From assembly GCA_026119855.1 (NCBI GenBank), contig JAOWBW010000086.1, positions 1,020,407-1,084,406 on the forward strand: a stretch of DNA of 64,000 nucleotides, written 5' to 3'. The position numbers were made by a program, and so were the translations under genes. Source of the DNA: Campanula takesimana. Taxonomy: Eukaryota > Streptophyta > Magnoliopsida > Asterales > Campanulaceae. Positions 12,546 to 21,928 of the stretch are shown in pieces. How positions within the stretch are numbered: the stretch's first letter is position 1; the number at the start of each line of letters is the position of its first letter. The notes below the pieces were generated by a model that saw nothing but the letters and a program-made list of their open reading frames with translations, was not told the origin of the DNA and searched no databases.

Positions 12546-13368
12546 ACACACTGCAATTTCAGCTAATTTGTAATTCGTATTTGTGTATGTTTCTTGATTT
12601 TGGTTATCTGGACATGCGATTTCACTTTGCTATCAAAGAGTTAAAACCTTGATAAAAGAAACTAAGAAAGAGGGAGACATTTACCAGAAGGTTCGCCGAC
12701 GAGGCGACGACGGAGCGAAATCGGTGAAGATGGGTGTCGGACTGTCGGCGGCTCGGCGCAGACGAGAGAGATCTAGGGTTAGGGTTGTGCTTGTGCCGTT
12801 GTGGACTGGATTGAAAGTGACGAGAGTGGGGGTGAAAAATCAAAAACGCGTATATATATTAATAGTAGAACGACGTCGTTTCAATATTATTGGTTCGGTT
12901 CGGTTTCTACTATCGGTGTAAAACCAATCATCCGAAACCAAACCGCTATTTTCGGTTTTCCACTTTTCAGGAACCGGTCCAAACCAATACCTAATTGGGC
13001 CGGTTTTTCGGTCCGGTTTTATCGGTTTTATTGGTGTTATCGGTTTCTCACCCCTAGGTTTAGGTCTCTAGCCTATAAATACTAGTTGTAAATTAGTAGT
13101 CTCTGCACGTGATTCAATGACAGAGAGAGAAATCAATAATTCTAGATCTAGAGTTTTGCATAGGTAGGAACTTTGTAATCAAAGTTCATGCAAACATAGA
13201 TTAGTGTGATAATCTTCTTGTAATTGTTTCTCCGCCATAATAATATATGTTTCCCTTTGGCCGTGGACGTAACCAATAGGTTGTTGGTGAACCACGTAAA
13301 ATCTGTGTTCTTATGTGTTGATTTGCTTTCATTATTATCTGCTATCTCTTGGGTCTGATTTATTAACA

Positions 13369-13823
13369 AATGTGGTATTTAGTGTTTTACTTAAGAACTA
13401 GAAATGTATCACTAGACACAGTAGACACTACGTCATTTATGAATCTTTTGTAATTAGTAGAACTTGGTTAACCTAAGGTGGTTGACCTAAGGCGGGTGCA
13501 GGGTTAATATGAAGTGTGATGCTTAATATTACATACATTTGTCTCAAAATAAATGTTATATATAATCAGTTAGTTTAAACTTTGACCAAATTTTAATGCA
13601 AAATATTTACTTTCATTGAAATTTAAAAATAGTTATGAATAGTGTTTCTAATTATGTAGAGTACTATCAATAACCACTTTCAAAATAGTAAAAATGCTCA
13701 GATTTTCATAACTTTTTAGTCAAAGTTCAATTTAATTGAGCACATGTGATATTTATTTCGGGACAAAATGAGTAGCTTAATAGCGGATCGAGTTTCAAAC
13801 TCACAGCCCCTCAGATATAAAAT
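13369..13823. mobile_element. Intergenic spacer with a degenerate Stowaway-like MITE (~13528-13772)
   Basis: No gene. Inverted ends TTTGTCTCAAAATAAATG (about 13531) and ATTTATTTCGGGACAAAATG (about 13750-13769), with an inner ACTTTGACCAAA / TAGTCAAAGTTC pair, indicate an old Stowaway relative. The rest is unassigned. Confidence 0.5.
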
Positions 13824-14064
13824 GAGTAAACGACCAAAATGACCCACGTACTATATCAATTCAACCAATTTGACCTGCGTACTATCAAAACTACCAAATC
13901 AACCTGCGTAGTATGCATAAACTAGCCAAATCAACCCAAACCGTTAGTATACATTAGTGGATGTTAACGAATGTTAAAAACTTAACGGGTATTGCAATCA
14001 AAATTATCAAATTGCCCAAAAATTGAAAAGAAATATCAAATGGGAAAGTTGAGGGATGTATATG

Positions 14065-15072
14065 TGTAGATACCCGGGGGGAACCACGGCTTGGCTAGAG
14101 CGCGTGAATTATCCGAGGATGTCTAACTTGTTTTTAGAGTCGTCACCTATGTTTTGAGGAACATAAGAAAAAACTATTGATTTTAGCCTAAGTTTGATTA
14201 CGAAAACAGAGATTCTTTGTTTTGAGGTTCGGGGGTTAGATTACGAGATGGGAAGTACCGAAACACCCATCTTGCCCAACTAAAGTTGGTCTTGCTTGAT
14301 CAAAATCTACATGAATAATAAACGTTCTTCTTCTTCTTCTTTAAATCATAAAAGGGGTTTTAAAATAGAGTTTGGAATGTAGGAGATAACTCTTTAACCG
14401 ACCTCAATGAGATGAGGTGATCATTAGAGTCATGTCCCAAAATGATTTGGGTGATTGCACTTTGATAATACAAAAGAAAGAGAAAAGAGATGAAGTTGGG
14501 AAGGGGAAAGAAATAGCTTTACCTAGACTTCAAGAGACTTCAAACACTTCTTGTTGAATTACTTGGAGAAATCCTTTGGAAAATGCTTTGAAAGTAGGAA
14601 GTTTGGTAAAGTCAAAGTTTTTGTGTCAATTTTTGTCTCAAGTTTCCGTCCAAGTTTTTGGTCCCTAAAAATGGAGGTAAAGGAAGGTTTTTATAGGTGA
14701 AAGAGAGATGTTTTTGGTGCCAAAACTCAGTCACCAAGAAATCCTTCCCGGGCAAAATCCTGTAAATTGAGCAAGGGAGAGAATCCTGGCCAGAAATCTG
14801 TAACTGACGCCCAGAGGCGCGCGCTTCTTGAATTGGGGGCGGGCGGCGCGCGCGTCTGGCTCCTCCTGTTGGAGGCGCGCGACTCAGAGAAGGCAATTTT
14901 GACAGAATGGACTAGAAAGTCAGCCCTGTCATTCAGTTTAGCCCCTGGACTTAACGAAGTCAGTCAGGAACTTAACGGAAGTGACAGAAACTAACGAGAA
15001 ACACTTAAAATGGGGAGAAACACAAGATCAAATGTGCTTTCGGGGTGAGCGGTCCAAGGCGGGGTGTCTATA
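14065..15072 (-). repeat. 3' LTR of the Tat element
   Basis: Starts TGTAGATACCC at 14065 and ends GGTGTCTATA at 15072 on the plus strand; the terminal CA has become TA. It contains three GC-rich blocks with GGCGCGCG cores at 14813-14885 and an AAGAAAGAGAAAAGAG purine tract at about 14473. Confidence 0.92.
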
Positions 15073-15242
15073 GAGGCCCTCGGCGACGTGGATTGCAAAG
15101 CAAAACGCGTCGACGAAAGTTAAAAACACCCGTCGAGGACATCACCAAGAAAAAAGCAAAGACTCGATGAAAGCAGGAATTTGAAATTGCAAGAGATAGT
15201 GGCGCGCTCCCTGTGTGAGCGGCTTTTGTTGATAGAGGGGGT

Positions 15243-15795
15243 GGCATGGTCCGTTAGGTGAACCTGCCGGCTGAATATTTTGAATGAGGCCGTTAGTGAA
15301 CCTTTTGAACGAGGCCGTTAGTGAACCTTTGAGGAGGCCGTTAGTGAACCTTTGAGGACGAATCCGTTAGTGAAATTCGTTGATGAGGCCGTTGGTGAAC
15401 CTTTGAGGAGGCCGTTGGTGAACCTTTGAAGAGGCCGTTAGTGAACCTTTGAGGACGAATCCGTTAGTGAAATTCTTTGATGAGGCCGTGGTGAACCTTT
15501 GGAGAGGCCGTTAGTGAACCTTTGAGGAGGCCGTTAGTGAACCTTTGAGGACGAATCCGTTAGTGAAATTCGTTGATGAGGCCGTTGGTGAACCTTTGGA
15601 GGGGCCGTTAGTGAACCTTTGAGGAGGCCGTTAGTGAACCTTTGAGGACGAATCCGTTAGTGAAATTCGTTGATGAGGCCGTTGGTGAACCTTTGAATGA
15701 GGCCGTTGGTGAACCTTTGAATGAAGCCGTTGGTGAACCTTTGGAGAGGCCGTTGGTGAACCTTTGGGGACGAATCCGTTAGTGAAATCGTTGAT
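15243..15795. repeat. Minisatellite in the Tat 3' non-coding region
   Basis: A ~22-24-bp unit GAGGCCGTTAGTGAACCTTT alternates with a variant GACGAATCCGTTAGTGAAAT. The variant recurs near 15358, 15460, 15551, 15647 and 15770, giving a higher-order period of roughly 91-123 bp. GTTAGTGAA/GTTGGTGAA is the invariant core. Open frames across it are periodic by-products. Such arrays are known in the hypervariable 3' regions of Tat/Ogre elements. Confidence 0.92.
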
Positions 15796-16511
15796 GAGGC
15801 ATTGCCTTGAAGTCTAGTGCCACTTGGAGTCACACTTGACTTTTTTGAATTGTGGGGTGCGGGCACAGTTGACTGTGACCAGAAAAATGTTCCTGCTGGG
15901 GATGAAATGTTGAGATTGACTCTTGAGGGGGGTATGGCACCCGTGACAGAACTTAGGGAGTTTGGAATTCGGAGAAGGACAGCCTACTTTTGAGTGGGAG
16001 TTTCTATCCTACTTTCAATCTTTGACATGCCTTAAGGGCGGACCAGAAGAAGGTGTGCCCAACTGGGTGTCCGAGGACCGGGGCTGTGTCTTGATTTAGG
16101 CTGGAGATTCCTGACAAGGCCTTTTCTGAAGTGATCTAGACTCGGGAGGCGCGCGCTTTCCTCTGTAGTCTTGGGACGCGCGCGCATTTCAGACCGATGG
16201 CGGGTGGCGCGCGCGTCTGGGAGGCGGAATTCTGGGCTTGACATTTGCTGGCCAAAAGAAACCCCAACAGCTATAATATCATCTTCTGTTCGACCACTTG
16301 ATTCTCACAGCTCCTTTCTGCCATTTTTTAACATCATATTATTGCTCAACTTTGCTTGTGATCAACATTTTCCATAGCTTCCAATTCTTTTGTTCTTGAT
16401 GCCAAGGTTGTTAGTGGTTATGAAAAGGACTTGGGCACTTTTGTGTATTCTTTCAAGACCCATCCCAAGAAGGCCTTCATTAAAGACTTCGGGTTCTGAA
16501 TTCTTTTCACT

Positions 16512-17768
16512 TTGCGGACGTTGAAGCCAGATTGGGATTTGTTGAGAGCTGTCGCGGCTTTCTGGGATTGTGACAGCCATACCTTCAACTTTTCAGCTAA
16601 TGAAATGGTGTCGACTGTTGATGATTTCGGGGCCATCCTTGGTATGCCTTTGGCCGGTCGGATTGCTGTCCCTAAATATCATCGTGGTGCCATTGACTCT
16701 TGGGTTGAGTTACTGAATCTCCCTGTTGAGGACGTGAGGAAGATGTTGCACGGTACTGTGATTGACATAACTGAGTTGCCGATGTTCTTCAGTTTACACT
16801 CGGAGGATCCGGTGGTTCAATCTTTCAAGAGGAATGCCATGGCCGCTTGTCTCTTTAGTGAAGTACTGTTTGTTGCACCCTTCGGGACTGCGGATGCGCA
16901 TTTGGCTGAGGTTATTTTGCAAGCCAAGGAGCAACAATTTAGTATGATCCCTCTTATCGTAGGGGAGACGTTGCACGGCCTTGATGAGTTACATAGGACG
17001 GGCAAGATGTGTCGGGGAAGCCCTTTGCTCTTGACCATATGGCTCCGAGAGCACTTCAAGATTTATTCCCCGGATGGTGATTTGTCTCCTTTTGCTGTTC
17101 ATAGGAGGAAGCTGTTGATCCGGGATTTATCTGAAGATGGTTGGAAGAAATTCTTTGCCTCTCGGGTAACCGTTGATATTGAGTGGTGTCCTCCTTCTTG
17201 GGGTCTTCGTCCTTTTGTGGAATGGACTCTTGGTTTTCAGCACGTGGTTGTACCCGGCTTGAAAGATTCGTCATTTTACCAGCCAGAGCGGGTTCTGCAG
17301 CAGTTTGGTCGCCAACAGGTAATTCCCTTTCCGAGGGACGGAATGCTTCGTCCAGTTGCTTACATGGGTCCGGACTTCTCGAGTGAGCTTCAGTCGGCTT
17401 GGGGAGATGATCGCAACCGTTGGGATTTTGCTCCTCTACATCGGGGGAGTGTCTTCCTTCCAGAGAGCTACTTGGATCATTTATTTGGCACCCTTTATCG
17501 TGGTTGGGTCGATGTGCTTCGTGCCGAGTTGTTGGGAAAGGGTTTTGAGCCTAGCAGCGCTTTGAGATATAGGGAGGCTGCTGCTGATTCGAGTAACATT
17601 CTTGCTGACCCTTTCGGTACTCCTTTGGATGACTTTTATGCTAGGAGACGTGTTGCAACACAGAAGGTTTCGGTGCGTATCAGTGCTCCTCTGTTACCCA
17701 AGAAGAAAAGGATCGAGAGACGATCGGGTGGTCCTTTGAAGGCTAAGAGAAAATTGGATTTTTCTTAG
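16512..17768 (+). CDS. Plant mobile domain (PMD) protein encoded antisense within the Tat element
   Basis: 418 codons on the strand opposite to gag-pol. The N-terminal AVAAFWDCDSHTFNF and EMVSTVDDFGAILGMPL (about residues 14-49) match the aminotransferase-like plant mobile domain, also present in host MAIN/MAIL proteins linked to transposon silencing. The C-terminus is basic (PKKKRIERR, then KAKRKLDF), like a nuclear localisation signal. The same frame is open upstream from about 16356 and is interrupted by one TGA near 16497, so the original start was probably further 5' and this copy may be N-terminally truncated. AATAAA-type signals lie just downstream (about 17842, 17880), and a TATA-like CTATAATATC lies at about 16271, which suggests its own transcription unit. 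Cellular role of the retrotransposon-borne version: unknown. Confidence 0.82.
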   Translation: MRTLKPDWDLLRAVAAFWDCDSHTFNFSANEMVSTVDDFGAILGMPLAGRIAVPKYHRGAIDSWVELLNLPVEDVRKMLHGTVIDITELPMFFSLHSEDPVVQSFKRNAMAACLFSEVLFVAPFGTADAHLAEVILQAKEQQFSMIPLIVGETLHGLDELHRTGKMCRGSPLLLTIWLREHFKIYSPDGDLSPFAVHRRKLLIRDLSEDGWKKFFASRVTVDIEWCPPSWGLRPFVEWTLGFQHVVVPGLKDSSFYQPERVLQQFGRQQVIPFPRDGMLRPVAYMGPDFSSELQSAWGDDRNRWDFAPLHRGSVFLPESYLDHLFGTLYRGWVDVLRAELLGKGFEPSSALRYREAAADSSNILADPFGTPLDDFYARRRVATQKVSVRISAPLLPKKKRIERRSGGPLKAKRKLDFS

Positions 17769-18180
17769 TACCCTAAGAGATTGCAATTAAATTAGACCAC
17801 TTTGTTTTAGGATTTAATGTTTTTGAAGTCTTTTGTTGCTCAATAAATCCGTTGTAATGGCTTGAATAATTCATTGAATGAATAAAAATTGCATCTTGTT
17901 ATTTGAAGTGAATTGGGTATTTTTGATATGTTTTAGACCGCACCCGAAGGTTGCCTACGTTCCTCCAGTTGGGAGGCTCAGGTCTCCGTAGTTCAAACAA
18001 ACAAAGACCATTTTTTTTTTGGTGTGCACCCTGTTTTTTGCCTAGACCGCCCTTTCGGTTTTTCAATCTAGCGGGCTTCTTTTTTGCACGTGCTCTAATT
18101 TTTGCCTAGGCCGCCTTTGCGGGTTTTCAACCTAGCGAGCGATTTTTTTTTTTTTTTTTTTTTTTTACGGTCTTTGTTTA
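17769..18180. promoter_or_regulatory. Spacer between convergent PMD and pol genes, with hairpin repeats
   Basis: After two AATAAA-like signals for the plus-strand PMD gene comes an imperfect direct repeat: GCCTAGACCGCC...CAATCTAGCGGGC (about 18039-18076) and GCCTAGGCCGCC...CAACCTAGCGAGC (about 18104-18141). Each can fold on CTAG-containing arms and each is followed by a T-run (the last of about 23 T). Lying between converging reading frames, it may serve 3' end formation in both directions; this is inference. Confidence 0.5.
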
Positions 18181-20046
18181 TTAAGCATAGAACCTCTTGA
18201 GCTTGTCGAGGTTGACCTCCTTTGGCAGCTGGTCACCATCTAAATCCACGAGTCGGACTGCACCGCCGCTTAGTATCTTCTTTACCACGTACGGACCGAT
18301 CCATCGGGGTCCCCATTTCCCCAGGGGATTCATGGCGTTAGGAGGATGTTGTCTTAAGACCAAATCTCCCACATTGATGTTTCGAGGCTTCACCTTTTTG
18401 TTGAAAGCTCTTGCCATCCTTTGCTGATACGCCCTTGTGCGTTCGAGTGCTCTTAGCCTTTTCTCGTCGAGTAAGGCTAGCTGTTCATATCGACTTTGCA
18501 TCCAGTCGACCTCGTTGACTTGATTCTCGAGGAGGATCCGTAGATATGGGACTTCAAGCTCGATTGGGAGTACGGATTCAGAACCATAGACTAATGCATA
18601 AGGAGTTTCTCCTGTTGCTGACCGTATTGATGTGCGGTAGCCCCACAATGCCAATGGTAGCTTCTCGGGCCAATCCCTTCCTGTTGAGGCCATTTTCTTG
18701 ACGATGGTCTCGATGGTCTTATTTGCTGCTTCAACCGCGCCGTTTGCTTGGGGACGGTAAGGAGATGACTTGTGTTTGGTGATTTTGTATTCTACCAAAA
18801 GCGCATCCATTTCCTTCTCAAAGTGAGAGCCGTTGTCGGAAATGATTTCATGAGGCACGCCGTATCGGCACATGATATTAATTTTTACAAATTCGGCCAC
18901 TTTCTTGGCGTTGAGGGTCCGATAGGCTTGTGCTTCGACCCACTTTGTGAAGTAATCGACGGCCACTAGGACGAATGACTGCCCATTGCTTCCGGCAGGA
19001 TGAACTTTACCGATGATGTCTATCCCCCAACAAGAGAAAGGCCAAGGTGTAACCATGTTGTAAAGTTGCGAGGGTGGAGCATGTTGCAGATTAGAATGGA
19101 ATTGGCACTTGGAACACCTTTTGACTTTCTCGATACAGTCTCGTTCCATAGTGCTCCGATAGTAACCAATGCGGAGTATCTTCTTGACTAGCATAAACCC
19201 ATTCATGTGGGGTCCACACTCTCCTTCGTGCACTTCACACATAACCTCTTGAGCTTCGGCCTCATTGTCGCATAAGAGATTGATCCCGTCGTGGTGTCTT
19301 TTGTAGACTCGGTCCCCAATCAGTACGTACCGAGAGGCTAGCCTTTGCAGAGCTGCTTGAGACTTCTTATTGCTATTCTCGGGATAAGTGCCATCTTTGA
19401 GGAAATTCATGATATCCGAATACCACGGAAAGTTTGTTTGAACCTCGTTGATCTCGATATTCATGCAGTACGCCGGACTGTTCCTTCGGGCAATTTTGAA
19501 AGGCTTCACCATTTTCCCTTTGGGCATTTCGAGTAATGAAGCTATGGTGGCCAGTGCATCGGCGAAGCGATTTTTATCCCTTGGCAGGTAGTTGAAAGTG
19601 ATCTCTTGGAATTGTTCAACCAATTCTTCAAGGTGCTGACCATACTGTTGGAGGGTCGGGTCTTGGATTCGCCATTTACCCGATTGCTGATTGATAAGGA
19701 GCAAAGAGTCGCCGAATACTTCTAGTTCCGTGACGTTTCTTTCGAGAGCTTCTTTGAGCCCTGCTATGCATGCTTCGTACTCGGCAATGTTGTTGGTGGC
19801 CTCAAATTCCAGACGGATGGCAATGGGAGTGTAGATGTCCTCTGGATCGACAAGCAACATTCCTATACCAAAACCGTGTTTATTGGCGGCGCCATCGAAA
19901 AAAAGTTGCCACTTGTCTTCCTCGGTTGCAGTACAAATTAAATGCTCGTCGGGGAACTGTACATCTTCCCCCTTCACTTCGTCACACGGGAATTCGGCAA
20001 GCTGGTCGAAAAAAGTTTCCACTTGTCTTCCTCGGTTGCAGTACAA
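18181..20046 (-). CDS. Tat pol, C-terminal part: archaeal-type RNase H and integrase
   Basis: A 621-codon open frame. Residues ~45-170 form a second RNase H with all four acidic catalytic positions visible: FFDGA (D51), NIAEYEA (E89/E91), FGDSLL (D113) and FADALA. The integrase follows, with a zinc-binding HHCC region ending CSKC, then a DDE core: WGIDIIG, ISDNGSHF and GAVEAANK. The C-terminal domain ends in a GPRWIGPYVVKKI-type module and no chromodomain is seen. RNase H degrades RNA in the RNA-DNA hybrid; integrase inserts the cDNA. The first ~45 codons come from the 110-bp duplicated block, so the apparent N-terminus is not ancestral. Confidence 0.92.
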   Translation of the reverse strand: MYCNRGRQVETFFDQLAEFPCDEVKGEDVQFPDEHLICTATEEDKWQLFFDGAANKHGFGIGMLLVDPEDIYTPIAIRLEFEATNNIAEYEACIAGLKEALERNVTELEVFGDSLLLINQQSGKWRIQDPTLQQYGQHLEELVEQFQEITFNYLPRDKNRFADALATIASLLEMPKGKMVKPFKIARRNSPAYCMNIEINEVQTNFPWYSDIMNFLKDGTYPENSNKKSQAALQRLASRYVLIGDRVYKRHHDGINLLCDNEAEAQEVMCEVHEGECGPHMNGFMLVKKILRIGYYRSTMERDCIEKVKRCSKCQFHSNLQHAPPSQLYNMVTPWPFSCWGIDIIGKVHPAGSNGQSFVLVAVDYFTKWVEAQAYRTLNAKKVAEFVKINIMCRYGVPHEIISDNGSHFEKEMDALLVEYKITKHKSSPYRPQANGAVEAANKTIETIVKKMASTGRDWPEKLPLALWGYRTSIRSATGETPYALVYGSESVLPIELEVPYLRILLENQVNEVDWMQSRYEQLALLDEKRLRALERTRAYQQRMARAFNKKVKPRNINVGDLVLRQHPPNAMNPLGKWGPRWIGPYVVKKILSGGAVRLVDLDGDQLPKEVNLDKLKRFYA

Positions 20047-20117
20047 ATTAAATGCTCGTCGGGGAACTGTACATCTTCCCCCTTCACTTCGTCACACGGG
20101 AATTCAGCAAGCTGGTC
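19896..20117. repeat. 110-bp tandem duplication between the two RNase H domains
   Basis: The block around ACTTGTCTTCCTCGGTTGCA at 19911 repeats at 20021 with very few differences over 110 bp. 110 is not divisible by three, so it shifts the frame and separates the first RNase H from the second RNase H-integrase frame. It is absent from the usual domain order and probably arose by replication slippage or template switching. Confidence 0.92.
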
Positions 20118-20251
20118 ACTGAACACTTTCCCCCTGACGGATTTTAGTGTGATGTAAGTGATATCATAGCTTCCATATAGTGTTTGAGCTTTTGAGTAAC
20201 CCAAACCAATGCTGCACATGACTTCTCTAAGACAGAGTAGTTCTTTTCGCC

Positions 20252-21457
20252 TCATTGGAATCGGCGACTGACAAAATAAATGGCATTCTCCTTTGTGGAC
20301 TCTCGTTGATCTTGTGCTAACATAGCCCCTAGGGCTTCATCATTGACAGTGAGATAGAGCAAAAGAGGCTTCTCCTTGTGCGGCGGAACTAGAACAGGGG
20401 GGCACGTCAAGTAATGCTTCACTTGGTCGAAGGCTTCTTGGCACGCGTTGGTCCATTCTAGAGCCACATCCTTCTTGAGTAGCTTGAAGATTGGCTCGCA
20501 CATGGAAGTGAGTTGGTGCACAAACTGACTGATGTATTACAGTCTGCCCATGAAACCTTTGATCTCTTTCTGCGTCTTTGGAGGAGGCATGTCAATGATT
20601 GCCTTGATTTTGGAGGGGTCTACTTCAATTCCCCTTTCAGTGACCATATAACCAAGGACTTTGCCTCGGATAACCCCGAACGTGCACTTTGCAGGGTTGA
20701 GCCTCATCTTGTGTTGACGAAGCCTTTCGAAGAACTTGCGGAGATCGATTAAATGTTGACCATCGGTCCCTTTGGAGTGAATGATCATGTCGTCCACATA
20801 GACCTCGATTTATTTGTGAATCATATCGTGGAACAAGTCTGTCACGGCTCTTTGTTAAGAAGCCCCAGCATTTCTTAACCCAAATGGCATGACTGTGTAG
20901 CAAAAGGTACCCCACGGTGTTGTGAAGGCTGTCTTATGTTGATCTTCCTCGGCCATGAGAATCTGATTGTACCCAGCGAACCCATCCACGAATGAGCGAA
21001 CCTCGTAGGCAGCAGTGGAGTCGACCAGCATGTCGATGTTAGGGAGTGGAAAATCATCCTTTGGGGAAGCTTTGTTCAAATCCCGGAAGTCCACACAAAC
21101 TCGAACCTTGCCGTTTGCCTTTCTGACTGTCACGATGTTGGCTAACCATGTCGGATACTCGATAACCTTGATGAAACCCACACTGAGGAGCTTCTCAATC
21201 TCTTCTTTGACTTGCAGAGACCATTCTGGCTTGATCTTTCTGAGCTTCTGCTTTACTGGCTTGGCATCTTCTCTGATCAGAATTCTGTGCTCCGCTACCT
21301 TTCTGTCCAAACCCGGCATGTCTTTGTATGACCATGTGAACACATCCACGAATTCCCGTAGTAATGCAGTCAATCTGTCTCTGTCGTCCCCCTTGAAGAA
21401 GCTTTCGATCTTAGTTTCCCTTGGCTCTTCGTCGGTACCCAGATTAACAACATGCAA
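20252..21457 (-). pseudogene. Tat reverse transcriptase and degenerate first RNase H, with nonsense mutations
   Basis: The RT begins in frame at 21457 (ELHVVNLGTDEE), with KVRVCVDFRDLN and TVMPFGLRNAGAS motifs. The catalytic YVDDM follows at about 20790. TAA codons interrupt it at 20855-20857, 20810-20812 and 20537-20539, and TGA at 20252-20254. The Ty3-type RNase H (YLTVNDEALGAML) lacks the expected first catalytic Asp, which is common where a second RNase H is present. Past the TGA the same frame still encodes RNase H-like sequence up to about 20150. RT copies element RNA into DNA in the cytoplasm; this copy cannot make a full enzyme without readthrough. Confidence 0.9.
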
Positions 21458-21928
21458 TTCTTCGTCAGCCCCTGGACCATTTTCACCACGACTACGGACC
21501 TGTTGAGCAAGTTCATTTAAGTATGTTGTGTTTTCGTGGTCTATTTCATCATAATTTGAATCGTTATTAACTTGTTCGTTAAGTTAATTATTAGTTAATT
21601 CATCATTTATGATGTTTGCAATCTCAGGGTACTCAGAAATATCAAATTTTTCATTAGCAAAGAAAGGAAACACACGCTCGGCTATGGCCTCCATATCCTC
21701 TTGGGTGAGGGTATTAGAGACACTCTCGGACTCGAAAGTAAGTGTGAGCCGCTCTTCCTTTGTTGCTGTGCGGGGTATGCAACCCATTTCTTGGACTAAG
21801 AATTGTTCGGATACCACGGGTCCTTTCGTAGAATACCAATTGTTGATCGGCTCGGAACTTGGCGGGATCTCACTGATAGTCTCGTTCATGGTGAACGGTG
21901 CCATGGATGGCGTTAACTTGGCATTCAT
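21458..21928 (-). pseudogene. Tat protease-RT linker, broken
   Basis: A 114-codon frame (21928-21584) overlaps the end of gag-protease in another frame and contains INNWYSTKGPV. After an in-frame TAA near 21583 the frame reopens and reads straight into RT. Ogre elements have an intron near this position; here the linker stays open apart from one frameshift (about 21870-21930) and the TAA, so I do not need to invoke one. Confidence 0.65.

Larger units (their letters stand above)
8459..13055 (-). mobile_element. hAT DNA transposon (RICESLEEPER-like) with decayed transposase
   Basis: 4,597 bp bounded by TAGGGGTGAG and CTCACCCCTA inverted ends and flanked by a perfect 8-bp duplication GGTTTAGG (8451-8458, 13056-13063), the hAT signature. 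Subterminal regions at both ends are full of CGGTTT/AACCG words (8476-8610; 12895-13045), which resemble transposase-binding repeats. The transposase is on the minus strand and has several frame breaks. Intact ends with a perfect target duplication suggest fairly recent insertion, possibly using a transposase supplied elsewhere. Confidence 0.93.
6435..13368 (+). mobile_element. Internally deleted copia element (Tork/Tnt1-like), split by a hAT
   Basis: Two homologous LTRs start TGTTAGAGAAGAATGAC at 6435 and 8353. The right LTR ends TTAACA at 13368 after interruption by a hAT at 8459-13055. Without the hAT the element is about 2.3 kb. A primer-binding-like TGGCACCAGAGCC (6848-6860; tRNA-iMet type with two changes) follows the left LTR, and a purine tract CAAGGTGGAGA (8341-8351) precedes the right one. 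Only protease/gag-pre-integrase remnants survive; integrase, RT and RNase H are gone. A matching 5-bp target duplication is not evident (AGGGT against AATGT). Confidence 0.85.
8353..13368 (+). repeat. Right LTR of the copia element, split into 8353-8458 and 13056-13368
   Basis: Positions 8353-8458 match the left LTR from its TG start to GGTTTAGG. The hAT follows. The LTR resumes with the duplicated GGTTTAGG (13056-13063) and runs to TTAACA at 13368. The restart point is unambiguous because TCTCTAGCCTATAAATACT at 13064 continues the left LTR's order. Confidence 0.85.

Noticed and set aside
15243..15795. Regular repeats that could suggest a CRISPR-like array
   Set aside because: Units are contiguous and variable without unique spacers, in a plant retrotransposon; a minisatellite explains them.
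15657..15866. Minus-strand open frame with repeated QRFTNG residues
   Set aside because: It is the translation of the minisatellite unit; no start context or domain.
21458..21928. Ogre-type intron between protease and RT
   Set aside because: The linker is open apart from one frameshift and one TAA, so decay is a simpler explanation; spliced transcripts would be needed to revive the idea.
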